From positions 62,001 through 126,000 of the forward strand of contig CAZAZQ010000004.1 of the NCBI GenBank assembly GCA_964489705.1: a stretch of 64,000 nucleotides of DNA, given 5' to 3'. This stretch comes from CAZAZQ01 sp964489705. Its GTDB lineage: Bacteria; Zixibacteria; MSB-5A5; GN15; FEB-12. A model generated the notes under the pieces. That model made no database searches. It was not told where the DNA came from and saw nothing but the letters and a program-made list of their open reading frames with translations. A program made the translations under genes and the position numbers. Within the stretch, counting starts at the first letter, position 1; every line of letters starts with the position of its first letter. Positions 16,397-24,046 of this stretch are shown here, piece by piece.

Positions 16397-18352
16397 ATGC
16401 CAGCAAAGGTTGAAGAAACGACTTCGAAAAACGGTGTTCCTCTTGCGGATAAAGCTAATGGTCACGCCTATGATGCGACGACCATCAAAGTCCTCGCCGG
16501 ACTGGAAGCGGTACGGCGCCGCCCGGCGATGTATATCGGCGATGTCGGGCAGCGCGGGCTGCATCACATGGTCTACGAAGTCGTCGACAACTCGGTCGAC
16601 GAAGCGATGGCGGGCTATTGTGATCGTATCATCGTGGAAATCAACGACGACAATTCCGTCACGGTGACCGACAACGGTCGCGGTATCCCGGTGGAAAAGC
16701 ACCCGGAGCAAGGAGTTTCGGCGTTACGGGTAGTGATGACGACTCTTCATGCCGGCGGGAAGTTCGACCATCGTACCTATAAGGTTTCCGGCGGGCTGCA
16801 TGGCGTCGGTGTGTCGGTGGTGAATGCTCTTTCGGAGTGGTGCTGGGTTGAAGTCAGCCGCGGCGGTTACGTCTGGCGGCAGGAATACGAACGGGGGAAA
16901 GCTACCGGCTCGGTCAAAAAGCTGAAAAAGACCAAAAAGACCGGCACCAAGACCTGTTTCCGTCCCGACCCGCAGATTTTCAAGCGGGTGGAGTTCAAGT
17001 TCGACATTATCGCCTCCCGCCTGCGGGAACTGGCGTTCTTGAACCAAGGGTTGAACATCGACCTGATAGACCACCGTATCGACAAGAAAGTGAACTTTTA
17101 CTACAAAGGCGGTTTGTCGTCGTTTGTCGAATACCTCAACGAAAACAAGAATGTCCTCTTCAAGAAGCCGATCCACTTCCGCAAGACCAAAGACGACGTC
17201 GAAGTCGAAGTGGCGCTCCAGTACAACGACGGCTATACCGAATCGATTCATTCCTACGTCAACAATATCAATACCGTCGAAGGCGGCACCCATTTGACCG
17301 GTTTTCGCACCGCCCTGACGCGCTCGATAAACAACTATGCCTCGAAGTACAACCTGCTGAAAAACGGCAACATCACTCTCGTCGGCGAAGACAGCCGTGA
17401 GGGATTGACGGCGGTAATTTCGGTGCGGGTACGCGATCCGCAATTCGAAGGGCAGACCAAGACCAAACTCGGCAACTCCGAAGTGAAAGGGATCGTCGAG
17501 GCCGTCACCAACGAAAACCTGGGCGCCTTCTTTGAAGAGAACCCTTCCATCGGCAGGAAAATCGTCGACAAGCTGATTTCCGCGGCGCGGGCACGGGAAG
17601 CGGCGCGCAAAGCCAAGGAACTGACGCGGCGCAAAACCGCTCTCGACAGTGCCGCTCTGCCGGGCAAGCTGGCGGATTGTTCCCTGCGCGACCCGGAATC
17701 GTGCGAGCTGTACATCGTCGAGGGTGACTCGGCGGGTGGTTCCGCCAAACAAGGGCGCGACCGGCGCTTTCAAGCGATTCTTCCGCTGCGGGGAAAAATC
17801 CTCAACGTCGAGAAAGCACGAATCGATCGGATTCTCAGCAACGAGGAAATCCGCACTATCATCACGGCGCTGGGGTGCGGAGTGGGAGACGATTTCGACG
17901 CCTCACGCGTCCGCTACCACAAAATTATCATCATGACCGACGCCGACGTTGACGGGGCACATATTCGCACTTTGATATTGACCTTCCTGTTCCGCTATAT
18001 GAAGGACTTGATTGACCTGGGCTTTGTGTATATTGCTCAGCCGCCGCTGTTCCGCATTCGTCACGGCAAGACCGAACAGTATGCCTACAGCGACGAAGAG
18101 AAAGAGAAAATCCTGAAGAACCTCCCCGAAAGCGGCGTCACCGTCCAGCGCTACAAGGGGTTGGGTGAGATGAATCCGGAGCAGCTCTGGCGGACGACGA
18201 TGGATCCGGAGCGGCGCACGTTGCTGCAGGTGACGCTTGACGATGCGGCGGAAGCCGACCATCTGTTTACGATTTTGATGGGCAGCGAAACCGGTCCCCG
18301 TAGCGAGTTCATCCAACAAAACGCCCAATACGTCCGCAACCTGGATATTTAG
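16397..18352 (+). CDS. gyrB: DNA gyrase subunit B
   Basis: 651 residues. The GHKL ATPase motifs VVDNSVDEAM, DNGRGIPV and GGLHGVGVSVVNALS, the transducer domain, and the TOPRIM motifs EGDSAGGSAKQGRDR and DADVDGAHIRTL are all present, with the C-terminal YKGLGEMNPEQLW. It is short (about 650 residues) without the E. coli insert, as in most phyla. It supercoils DNA with GyrA, which is not in the window. ATG 16397 is used; an in-frame GTG lies two codons earlier. The Lys-rich loop KKLKKTKKTGTKT around 175 is normal for the family. Confidence 0.97.
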   Translation: MPAKVEETTSKNGVPLADKANGHAYDATTIKVLAGLEAVRRRPAMYIGDVGQRGLHHMVYEVVDNSVDEAMAGYCDRIIVEINDDNSVTVTDNGRGIPVEKHPEQGVSALRVVMTTLHAGGKFDHRTYKVSGGLHGVGVSVVNALSEWCWVEVSRGGYVWRQEYERGKATGSVKKLKKTKKTGTKTCFRPDPQIFKRVEFKFDIIASRLRELAFLNQGLNIDLIDHRIDKKVNFYYKGGLSSFVEYLNENKNVLFKKPIHFRKTKDDVEVEVALQYNDGYTESIHSYVNNINTVEGGTHLTGFRTALTRSINNYASKYNLLKNGNITLVGEDSREGLTAVISVRVRDPQFEGQTKTKLGNSEVKGIVEAVTNENLGAFFEENPSIGRKIVDKLISAARAREAARKAKELTRRKTALDSAALPGKLADCSLRDPESCELYIVEGDSAGGSAKQGRDRRFQAILPLRGKILNVEKARIDRILSNEEIRTIITALGCGVGDDFDASRVRYHKIIIMTDADVDGAHIRTLILTFLFRYMKDLIDLGFVYIAQPPLFRIRHGKTEQYAYSDEEKEKILKNLPESGVTVQRYKGLGEMNPEQLWRTTMDPERRTLLQVTLDDAAEADHLFTILMGSETGPRSEFIQQNAQYVRNLDI

Positions 18353-18444
18353 GCTGGAGTGTACCTTTGAGGGTATGGGAGCGAAACTCCATTTTAGGAA
18401 ACCCTCTGATTTGCGGTATGAGCACCTGAATCACGGCATAAACC

Positions 18445-18527
18445 CTGTCAGGAAAGGATTCCTGACAGCGCCTAAACAATAAAGAACTAAGCTGGGCTTC
18501 ACGCGGTCGGGAATCCTTTCTCGACCG
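18445..18527 (+). repeat. family B hairpin pair
   Basis: First hairpin CTGTCAGGAA AGGA TTCCTGACAG (18445-18468), a perfect 10-bp stem. Second hairpin CGGTCGGGA..TCTCGACCG (18504-18527), one mismatch, followed by TTTCC. The same two hairpin types occur in the opposite order at 31304-31381. They lie in the 317-nt gap between gyrB and the tRNA, which otherwise holds only the terminator. Confidence 0.75.
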
Positions 18528-18623
18528 TTTCCACCTAAAAGAGGGAATGGTGCACCCAAAAAAGATGCAAGACATGTTTGAAACAGATGTACCGTTTTCC
18601 TCTTCATCCTTTGATTTATTAAT

Positions 18624-18666
18624 GAAAAAAACCGCCCGTCAGTCTGACGAACGGAGTTTTTTCTTT
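18624..18666 (-). terminator. bidirectional terminator between gyrB and the secG-tRNA operon
   Basis: The core stem CGTCAG T CTGACG is extended by CCG/CGG, with seven A on one side and TTTTTT on the other. Both strands therefore read a U-run after the hairpin. It lies 4 nt past the tRNA 3' end. Confidence 0.8.
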
Positions 18667-18669
18667 TAA

Positions 18670-18751
18670 TGCGGAAGGCGGGATTTGAACCCGCACGAGT
18701 TGCCTCACTACCCCCTCAAGATAGCGTGTCTACCTATTCCACCACTTCCGC
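18670..18751 (-). tRNA. tRNA-Leu (GAG)
   Basis: The minus strand folds as a class II tRNA. The acceptor arm is GCGGAAG/CTTCCGC with discriminator A. The D-loop is GGTGGAATAGGTAGACAC. The anticodon stem CTATC/GGTAG holds loop TTGAGGG, so the anticodon is GAG, read by alignment to E. coli tRNA-Leu(CAG). There is a long variable arm (TGAGGCAACTCGT) and T-arm GCGGGTTCAAATCCCGC. CCA is not encoded. It lies 51 nt after secG, probably in the same transcript, a common secG-tRNA-Leu arrangement. Confidence 0.95.
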
Positions 18752-18802
18752 AAATCATGGAATGTATCTTTTTTACCCGCTCTGCGAGTCTGTGTTCCTC
18801 TT

Positions 18803-19228
18803 CTACTTGCCGCCGGTGTCTTTCGCTTGCGGTTTTACCGCATCGGTCGGTATCACCTGAATATCCAACGAGGTATCACCCGGCGGCGTCGCCTGCTGTT
18901 GTTGCTGTTGCTGCATCATCCGTTGGCGCTCGGCTTGCGCTTGCTTGGTCACGACCGATTCTGCCGCGGTCGGAGCCGTGCTTAACCCGGGACGATTGCT
19001 CGAAGACATATACGCCAATGCCGCACAGTTCACCATGAACAGAACCGCCAGCACCGTCGTGGCTTTCGACAAGAACGACGCCGCGCCGCGCCCGCCGAAA
19101 ACCGCTCCCGAAAGACCGCCGCCGAAAGCGGTGCCAGCCAAGCCTTCACCTTTGGCTGACTGCATCAACACCACCAAAATCAAGCCGATGCTGACAATCA
19201 CATGAAATATCACCCAAATCGTAAACAA
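18803..19228 (-). CDS. secG: preprotein translocase subunit SecG
   Basis: 141 residues. Two membrane helices (about 2-22 and 55-75) flank the SecG loop LMQSAKGEGLAGTAFGGG. The C-terminal tail is unusually long, hydrophilic and Gln-rich (a run of seven Gln near 105), where most SecG proteins end soon after helix 2. SecG assists SecYE during protein export. It is 18 nt downstream of tpiA in the glycolytic operon, a frequent linkage in bacteria. Confidence 0.92.
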   Translation of the reverse strand: MFTIWVIFHVIVSIGLILVVLMQSAKGEGLAGTAFGGGLSGAVFGGRGAASFLSKATTVLAVLFMVNCAALAYMSSSNRPGLSTAPTAAESVVTKQAQAERQRMMQQQQQQQATPPGDTSLDIQVIPTDAVKPQAKDTGGK

Positions 19229-19246
19229 GGACTACTCCTCCATAAA

Positions 19247-20002
19247 TCAAACAGCGTTTATAATACCGGCAAAATCGGCTGCTTTTAATGACGCTCCTCC
19301 GACCAAGGCACCGTCGATATCCGGTTGACTCAGCAATCCCGCCGCATTTCCCGGCTTAACCGAACCGCCGTACAGAATCGGAAGGGAGTCGGCGACCTCG
19401 CTCGTACTCGCCGCCGCTATCTTCTCCCGAATAAACGCATGCACCGCTTGGGCGGTTTCCGGAGTAGCCGTTTTTCCGGTGCCAATCGCCCAAATCGGCT
19501 CATACGCCACCACCGATTTTGCTATCTGTTCCGCCGACAAACCGGCAAAAGCGCCCGCTACTTGCGTCGCAACCACTTCTTCCGTTTGTCCGGCTTCCCG
19601 TTGTTCCAAGGTCTCGCCGACACAAACAATCGGCGTCAACCCTGCCGAAAGAGCAGCCTTCACCTTGGCGTTGACCAGTCGGTCATCTTCCGCATGATAC
19701 TGCCGCCTTTCGGAGTGACCCAAGATAACATACGTCACCCCGACTGTCAAGAGCATCTCCGCGGCAATATCGCCGGTGTATGCCCCCGGCTGGTGCGGCG
19801 ACATATCCTGAGCCCCCAGCTTGATATGGCTGGAAGCAAGCAGTTGATGGGCGCGGTAGAGCGAAGTAAACGGCGGACAAACAACCACCCGCGTATTTTC
19901 TTTCTGGGTGTTCTCTTTCAACAGGTCGTTTATCAGCGCCTCACTCTGCGGCAGGTCGCAGTTCATTTTCCAGTTGCCGGCGATAATCATCGGCCGGGGC
20001 AT
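19247..20002 (-). CDS. tpiA: triosephosphate isomerase
   Basis: 251 residues. It carries AGNWKMN at the N terminus (Lys12 type), catalytic His in LGHSERR, catalytic Glu in VAYEPIWAIGTGKTAT, and the phosphate loop YGGSVKPGNA. It interconverts dihydroxyacetone phosphate and glyceraldehyde 3-phosphate. It starts 1 nt after pgk, in a gap-pgk-tpiA order. Confidence 0.97.
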   Translation of the reverse strand: MPRPMIIAGNWKMNCDLPQSEALINDLLKENTQKENTRVVVCPPFTSLYRAHQLLASSHIKLGAQDMSPHQPGAYTGDIAAEMLLTVGVTYVILGHSERRQYHAEDDRLVNAKVKAALSAGLTPIVCVGETLEQREAGQTEEVVATQVAGAFAGLSAEQIAKSVVAYEPIWAIGTGKTATPETAQAVHAFIREKIAAASTSEVADSLPILYGGSVKPGNAAGLLSQPDIDGALVGGASLKAADFAGIINAV

Positions 20003-20003
20003 C

Positions 20004-21218
20004 TCAACCCACCTTTACCTTGGGAAGGTCGGTCAATGCTTCCACGCCGGGGAGTTTCTTTCCTTCCAAGAATTCCAATGAGGCGCCGCCGCCGGTGGAA
20101 ATATGCGTCAGCTTGTCTTCCAACCCGGCTTTGGCAACCGCCGCCGCGGAATCGCCGCCGCCGACTATGGTCGTCGCCCCGCGAGCGGTCAAATCCGCCA
20201 AGGTTTGAGCGATGGCAAATGTCCCCTTGGCAAACGGTTCGTATTCAAAGACGCCCATCGGACCGTTCCAGACGATGGTTTTAGCGTCATCAAGAGCTTT
20301 GGAGAACGCCTCGACGGTTTTCGGTCCGATGTCGAGTCCTTTGAACCCTTTGGGGATAGCGTCGATTGCCACCACCTTGGTTTCGGCGGCTTCCGAAATC
20401 TCCTTGGCGATGACCGCATCGGTCGGGAAAACGAGTTGCGCTTGCGAACTTTTCGCTTTACGGAGAATCTCCTTCGCCAGCTCGATTTTGTCTTCTTCCA
20501 CCAAGGAATCACCGACTTCGTGCCCTTGAGCGACCAAGAAGGTGAAGACCATCCCGCCGCCGATAAGGAGCAGATCGACTTTGTCCAACAGGTTGGTGAT
20601 GACGTCAATCTTGCCGGAGATTTTGGCTCCGCCCAAAATGGCGGCAAACGGTCGTACCGGTTCGGAGAGGGCTTGCCCGAGATACTTCAGCTCTTTCTCC
20701 ATCAGGAAACCCGCCACCGCCTGGTTGAAATACTGCGTGACGCCTACCGTCGAGGCATGGGCGCGATGAGCGGTGCCGAAGGCGTCGTTGACGTAAATGT
20801 CTGCCAGTTCCGCCAACTTTCTTGCAAATTCTGGGTCGTTCTTTTCTTCTTGAGGATGAAACCGGAGATTTTCCAGCAGGACGCAGTCTCCTTCTTTCAG
20901 TTTGCCGACCAGATTAGCCGCTTCCGGTCCGATGCAGTCTTCGGCGAAATAGACTTCCTGCCCCAAGAGGGTCGACAGGTGCTTGGCGACCGGTCGGAGG
21001 GAAAGTTCCGGTACCGGCTTTCCTTTGGGACGTCCCAGATGAGAACATGCCACCACAATACCGCCGTCGTCGAGAATCTTCTTGATGGTCGGCAGCGCCG
21101 CTCGGATGCGCCGATCATCGGTAATCTTTCCCTCGGCATCGAGCGGAACGTTGAAATCCACCCGCACCAAGGCTCTCCGACCGCGGAAGTTGATATCGGA
21201 GACGGTTACTTTGTTCAT
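20004..21218 (-). CDS. pgk: phosphoglycerate kinase
   Basis: 404 residues. The substrate-binding VRVDFNVPLD and CSHLGRPKG, the nucleotide-binding ILGGAKISGKI, and the C-terminal GGGDSAAA and STGGGASLEFLEGK are intact. It makes ATP from 1,3-bisphosphoglycerate. It lies between gap and tpiA in one minus-strand operon. Confidence 0.97.
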   Translation of the reverse strand: MNKVTVSDINFRGRRALVRVDFNVPLDAEGKITDDRRIRAALPTIKKILDDGGIVVACSHLGRPKGKPVPELSLRPVAKHLSTLLGQEVYFAEDCIGPEAANLVGKLKEGDCVLLENLRFHPQEEKNDPEFARKLAELADIYVNDAFGTAHRAHASTVGVTQYFNQAVAGFLMEKELKYLGQALSEPVRPFAAILGGAKISGKIDVITNLLDKVDLLLIGGGMVFTFLVAQGHEVGDSLVEEDKIELAKEILRKAKSSQAQLVFPTDAVIAKEISEAAETKVVAIDAIPKGFKGLDIGPKTVEAFSKALDDAKTIVWNGPMGVFEYEPFAKGTFAIAQTLADLTARGATTIVGGGDSAAAVAKAGLEDKLTHISTGGGASLEFLEGKKLPGVEALTDLPKVKVG

Positions 21219-21244
21219 CAGGTATACCCTCGCTTTATATTAGG

Positions 21245-22231
21245 TTACAACATCATCAACAACATGTCGACCATGCGGTTCGAGAACCCCCATTCGTTGT
21301 CGTACCAACTGAAGACCTTCGCCATATTGCCGTTTGCCCAGGTCATCTTGCTGTCCACGATAGAGCCGTGGGGATTGCCGATGATATCGGTGGAAACGAT
21401 GGGGTCTTCGCAGTACTCCAACGTAATGGACATCGGTTTCTTCGACGCCGCTTCTTTGAAGGCGGCGTTGATTTCTTCCGCTGTGGTCTCTTTTTCCAAA
21501 ATCACCGTCAAATCCACCAGCGAGCCGTCCGGCGTCGGCACCCGAACCGCCACTCCGTCCATCTTCCCTTTCAATTCGGGAATGACTTCCGAAATTGCCT
21601 TTGCCGCCCCGGTGGTCGTCGGAACCATCGAGAGCGCCGCACAGCGTGCCCGGCGAAGGTCCTTGTGGGGAGCGTCCATCAGGCGCTGATCGGCGGTGTA
21701 GGAGTGCGTGGTCGTCATAAAGCCTTTTACGATACCGAATTTATCCATCAAGACTTTTGCCACCGGCGCCAGGCAGTTGGTGGTACAGGAACCGATGGAA
21801 ATAACGTGGTGTTTTTTCTTGTCATATAAATCGGCGTTGATGCCGGGAATAAAAGTGCCGTCATGTCCCTTGGCGGGAGCGGAGATAAGCACCTTTTTGG
21901 CGCCCGCTTCGATATGTTTCTGAGCATCTTCTTTCTTACGGAAAAGCCCGGTGCATTCCAGCACCACTTCCGCTCCCAAATCTTTCCACGGCAGCTTGGC
22001 GGGATCTCTTTCCGCCATGACGGGAATCTTTTTCCCGTCGACGATGAGGGTATTCCCGTCCACCCGAACCTCGCCGGGATAGGCCCCGTGGATTGAGTCG
22101 TATTTCAATAAATGCGCCAGCGTCGCCGCATCCGTGATGTCGTTGATACCGACAAAGGTAATCTTCTTGTCGCGTGCCGCCCGAAATACCAGCCGACCGA
22201 TTCTGCCGAAACCGTTAATTCCTACTTTCAT
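21245..22231 (-). CDS. gap: glyceraldehyde-3-phosphate dehydrogenase, type I
   Basis: 328 residues. The Rossmann motif is GINGFGRIGRLVFRA and the cofactor Asp in INDITD favours NAD. The catalytic Cys is in SIGSCTTNCLAP, the catalytic His in the TTTHSYTADQ region, and WYDNEWGFSNRMVD is at the C terminus. It oxidises glyceraldehyde 3-phosphate in glycolysis. It is followed 26 nt later by pgk. Confidence 0.97.
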   Translation of the reverse strand: MKVGINGFGRIGRLVFRAARDKKITFVGINDITDAATLAHLLKYDSIHGAYPGEVRVDGNTLIVDGKKIPVMAERDPAKLPWKDLGAEVVLECTGLFRKKEDAQKHIEAGAKKVLISAPAKGHDGTFIPGINADLYDKKKHHVISIGSCTTNCLAPVAKVLMDKFGIVKGFMTTTHSYTADQRLMDAPHKDLRRARCAALSMVPTTTGAAKAISEVIPELKGKMDGVAVRVPTPDGSLVDLTVILEKETTAEEINAAFKEAASKKPMSITLEYCEDPIVSTDIIGNPHGSIVDSKMTWANGNMAKVFSWYDNEWGFSNRMVDMLLMML

Positions 22232-22264
22232 CTTGTGCCTCCGTGCTTTTTTCGCAAGTTTCTT

Positions 22265-22972
22265 TTATTTAACTTTGTAAAGATATCTGACCCCAATCAT
22301 AAAGGCAAGCGCATCGTAGCGATGAATTGTCTGCAATTCTTTCGAAAACTCAATCGGCATATACTTTCCTTGCCCTTCCAAAACCAAAGATGAACTCAAC
22401 GGCAGCTCAATGCCGCCCCCGATGACGTAGCTGAAGACCGTTGCCGACTTTTCCGGAACCCCGTAATAGTAGGCAAGGCTGGAAGCGGTGAATTGAACGT
22501 TCCGCCGCCCGTAATACACTCCGCCTCCTCCAAGAAGGAATAACTGAAACGTCTTCGATAGGAAAGCAGTCGGGTAGAGCCGGACTTGAGCTAAGATAGG
22601 ATGGACAAAAACATTGCCGACGTTAGTGGTGCTCCCTTCCTTGAACGTGACCGAACCGCGGTTGACCGATCCGAAGGACAGTTCCAGTTGGATAAAGGGG
22701 ATAACATGATAAGCGAAAAAGCCCTCGATGTAGAAATTTGCGTCGTTGAAGTTCGTTTCAAACGAGCCGTCCGGCGCCGACGAAATCGGCGTTTCCCCCC
22801 GGTTCGCCCACACCCCGAGACGTGCCCCAATCTGCGTGGTGCTCCGAAAAGAAGAAGACCGCTCGTCTTGGGCGGCGGTGCCGCCGCTTGCCGCCAGAAC
22901 GACAAGACAGCACCCCACGACAATCTCTTTACCCGAAAAATGTCTCAGCAATTTCGTATAGTTCCGGATCAA
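22265..22972 (-). CDS. outer-membrane beta-barrel-like protein
   Basis: 235 residues. A signal peptide (about 1-34, VVGCCLVVLAASGGTAAQ) is followed by alternating amphipathic strands: TQIGARLGVWANRG, NFYIEGFFAYHVIPFIQLELSFGSV, LFLLGGGGVYYG, YVIGGGIELPLS, FMIGVRYLYKVK. It ends on a hydrophobic/aromatic strand as OMPs do. Such OmpW/porin-like small barrels have no single function. Its start overlaps the pfk end by 44 nt in another frame, and gap follows. It is an odd passenger in a glycolytic operon. Confidence 0.65.
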   Translation of the reverse strand: MIRNYTKLLRHFSGKEIVVGCCLVVLAASGGTAAQDERSSSFRSTTQIGARLGVWANRGETPISSAPDGSFETNFNDANFYIEGFFAYHVIPFIQLELSFGSVNRGSVTFKEGSTTNVGNVFVHPILAQVRLYPTAFLSKTFQLFLLGGGGVYYGRRNVQFTASSLAYYYGVPEKSATVFSYVIGGGIELPLSSSLVLEGQGKYMPIEFSKELQTIHRYDALAFMIGVRYLYKVK

Positions 22973-23981
22973 TGGTTCGTATTTTTTTCATAGCTTCGGA
23001 CAGGGGGGTGGAAACTATTTTCGTCCCTTTGAGAGCGACCATTTTTCCAAAGTCCCCTTTGTGAACCAGATCTATGGCATGAATGCCGTATCGCGTCGAG
23101 AGTACCCGGTCGAAAGCGGAAGGGGTGCCGCCACGCTGGATATGCCCCAGCGTTACGGTGCGGCAGTCGAAGCCGGTCTTTTCCCGGATGACCAGGGAGA
23201 GGACATGCGCAATACCGCCCAGCCGGACGTGGCCGAATTCGTCTACCTCTTGATCAAAGGTGATGACTTTTGCTTCTCCACTTTCTTTCTTGAGAGTGGC
23301 TCCTTCCGCAACCACCACCACGGAGTACTGCTCGCCGCGGGCATGTCGTTTGACAATACGGCTGACTACGTCATCAACATCCACCGGATATTCGGGAACC
23401 AAGATAAGATGCGCCCCGCTGGCGATACCGGCTTTGACCGCAATCCAACCCGAATGGCGTCCCATCACTTCCACGACGATGACGCGGTTGTGCGATTCCG
23501 CCGTCGAACGTAACCGATCGATGGCTTCCGTGGCAATGTTGACGGCGGTGTCAAACCCGAAGGTCTGGTCGGTACCGTAGACGTCATTGTCGATGGTTTT
23601 GGGAATGCCGACGACGTTGATGCCTTCTTCGCCGAGTTTGTTCGCCACCCCTAGGGTGTCTTCTCCACCGATGGCGATGATGGCATCCAGTTTATACTTT
23701 TCGATGTTTTTCTTTATCGTCTCTATGCCGTTGCGATGCTTGAACGGGTTGGTGCGGGAGGTCTTGAGGATGGTGCCGCCCAAGTGAAGAATGTCAACCA
23801 CATCTTCGAGAATGAGCGGTGCCACTCTCCCTTTGTCCAGTAATCCCTTCCACCCTTCGTAAATTCCAAAGATATTGTCGTTGTAGTGGGTGATGCCCTT
23901 ATACACAACCGCTCGAATGACGGCGTTCAACCCGGGACAATCACCTCCGCCGGTCAGCATGCCTATGTTCATATTTTTCAA
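22929..23981 (-). CDS. pfk: 6-phosphofructokinase, group III, probably PPi-dependent
   Basis: 350 residues. It starts GMLTGGGDCPGLNAVIRA. The phosphoryl-donor loop reads GGEDT (residues 105-109) and PKTIDND starts at 127. In this family Gly at the second loop position (E. coli Gly104) accompanies ATP use. Asp there together with Lys in PKTIDND (Lys124 type) accompanies pyrophosphate use, as in the Amycolatopsis methanolica enzyme with the same GGEDTLG. MGRHSGWIA and HIQRGGTPSAFDR complete the active site. It heads the operon pfk-barrel-gap-pgk-tpiA-secG-tRNA. A second in-frame ATG three codons later is possible. Confidence 0.92.
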   Translation of the reverse strand: MKNMNIGMLTGGGDCPGLNAVIRAVVYKGITHYNDNIFGIYEGWKGLLDKGRVAPLILEDVVDILHLGGTILKTSRTNPFKHRNGIETIKKNIEKYKLDAIIAIGGEDTLGVANKLGEEGINVVGIPKTIDNDVYGTDQTFGFDTAVNIATEAIDRLRSTAESHNRVIVVEVMGRHSGWIAVKAGIASGAHLILVPEYPVDVDDVVSRIVKRHARGEQYSVVVVAEGATLKKESGEAKVITFDQEVDEFGHVRLGGIAHVLSLVIREKTGFDCRTVTLGHIQRGGTPSAFDRVLSTRYGIHAIDLVHKGDFGKMVALKGTKIVSTPLSEAMKKIRTIDPELYEIAETFFG

Positions 23982-24000
23982 CCCTCACTCACCTTAATTT

Positions 24001-24017
24001 GTCCCCTCCACGGGGAC
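24001..24017 (-). terminator. hairpin upstream of pfk
   Basis: GTCCCC TCCAC GGGGAC lies 20 nt upstream of the pfk start and 30 nt after the end of the aspartyl-protease-like gene. It could end that transcript or act as a leader structure. The T-run after it is weak (AAATTAA on the minus strand). Confidence 0.45.
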
Positions 24018-24046
24018 TTGTTTACTCGTACCTTTTTGTGTTTTCT

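Noticed and set aside
20103..21689. 528-residue plus-strand frame opposite pgk and gap
   Set aside because: It is an antisense shadow of two highly conserved glycolytic genes.
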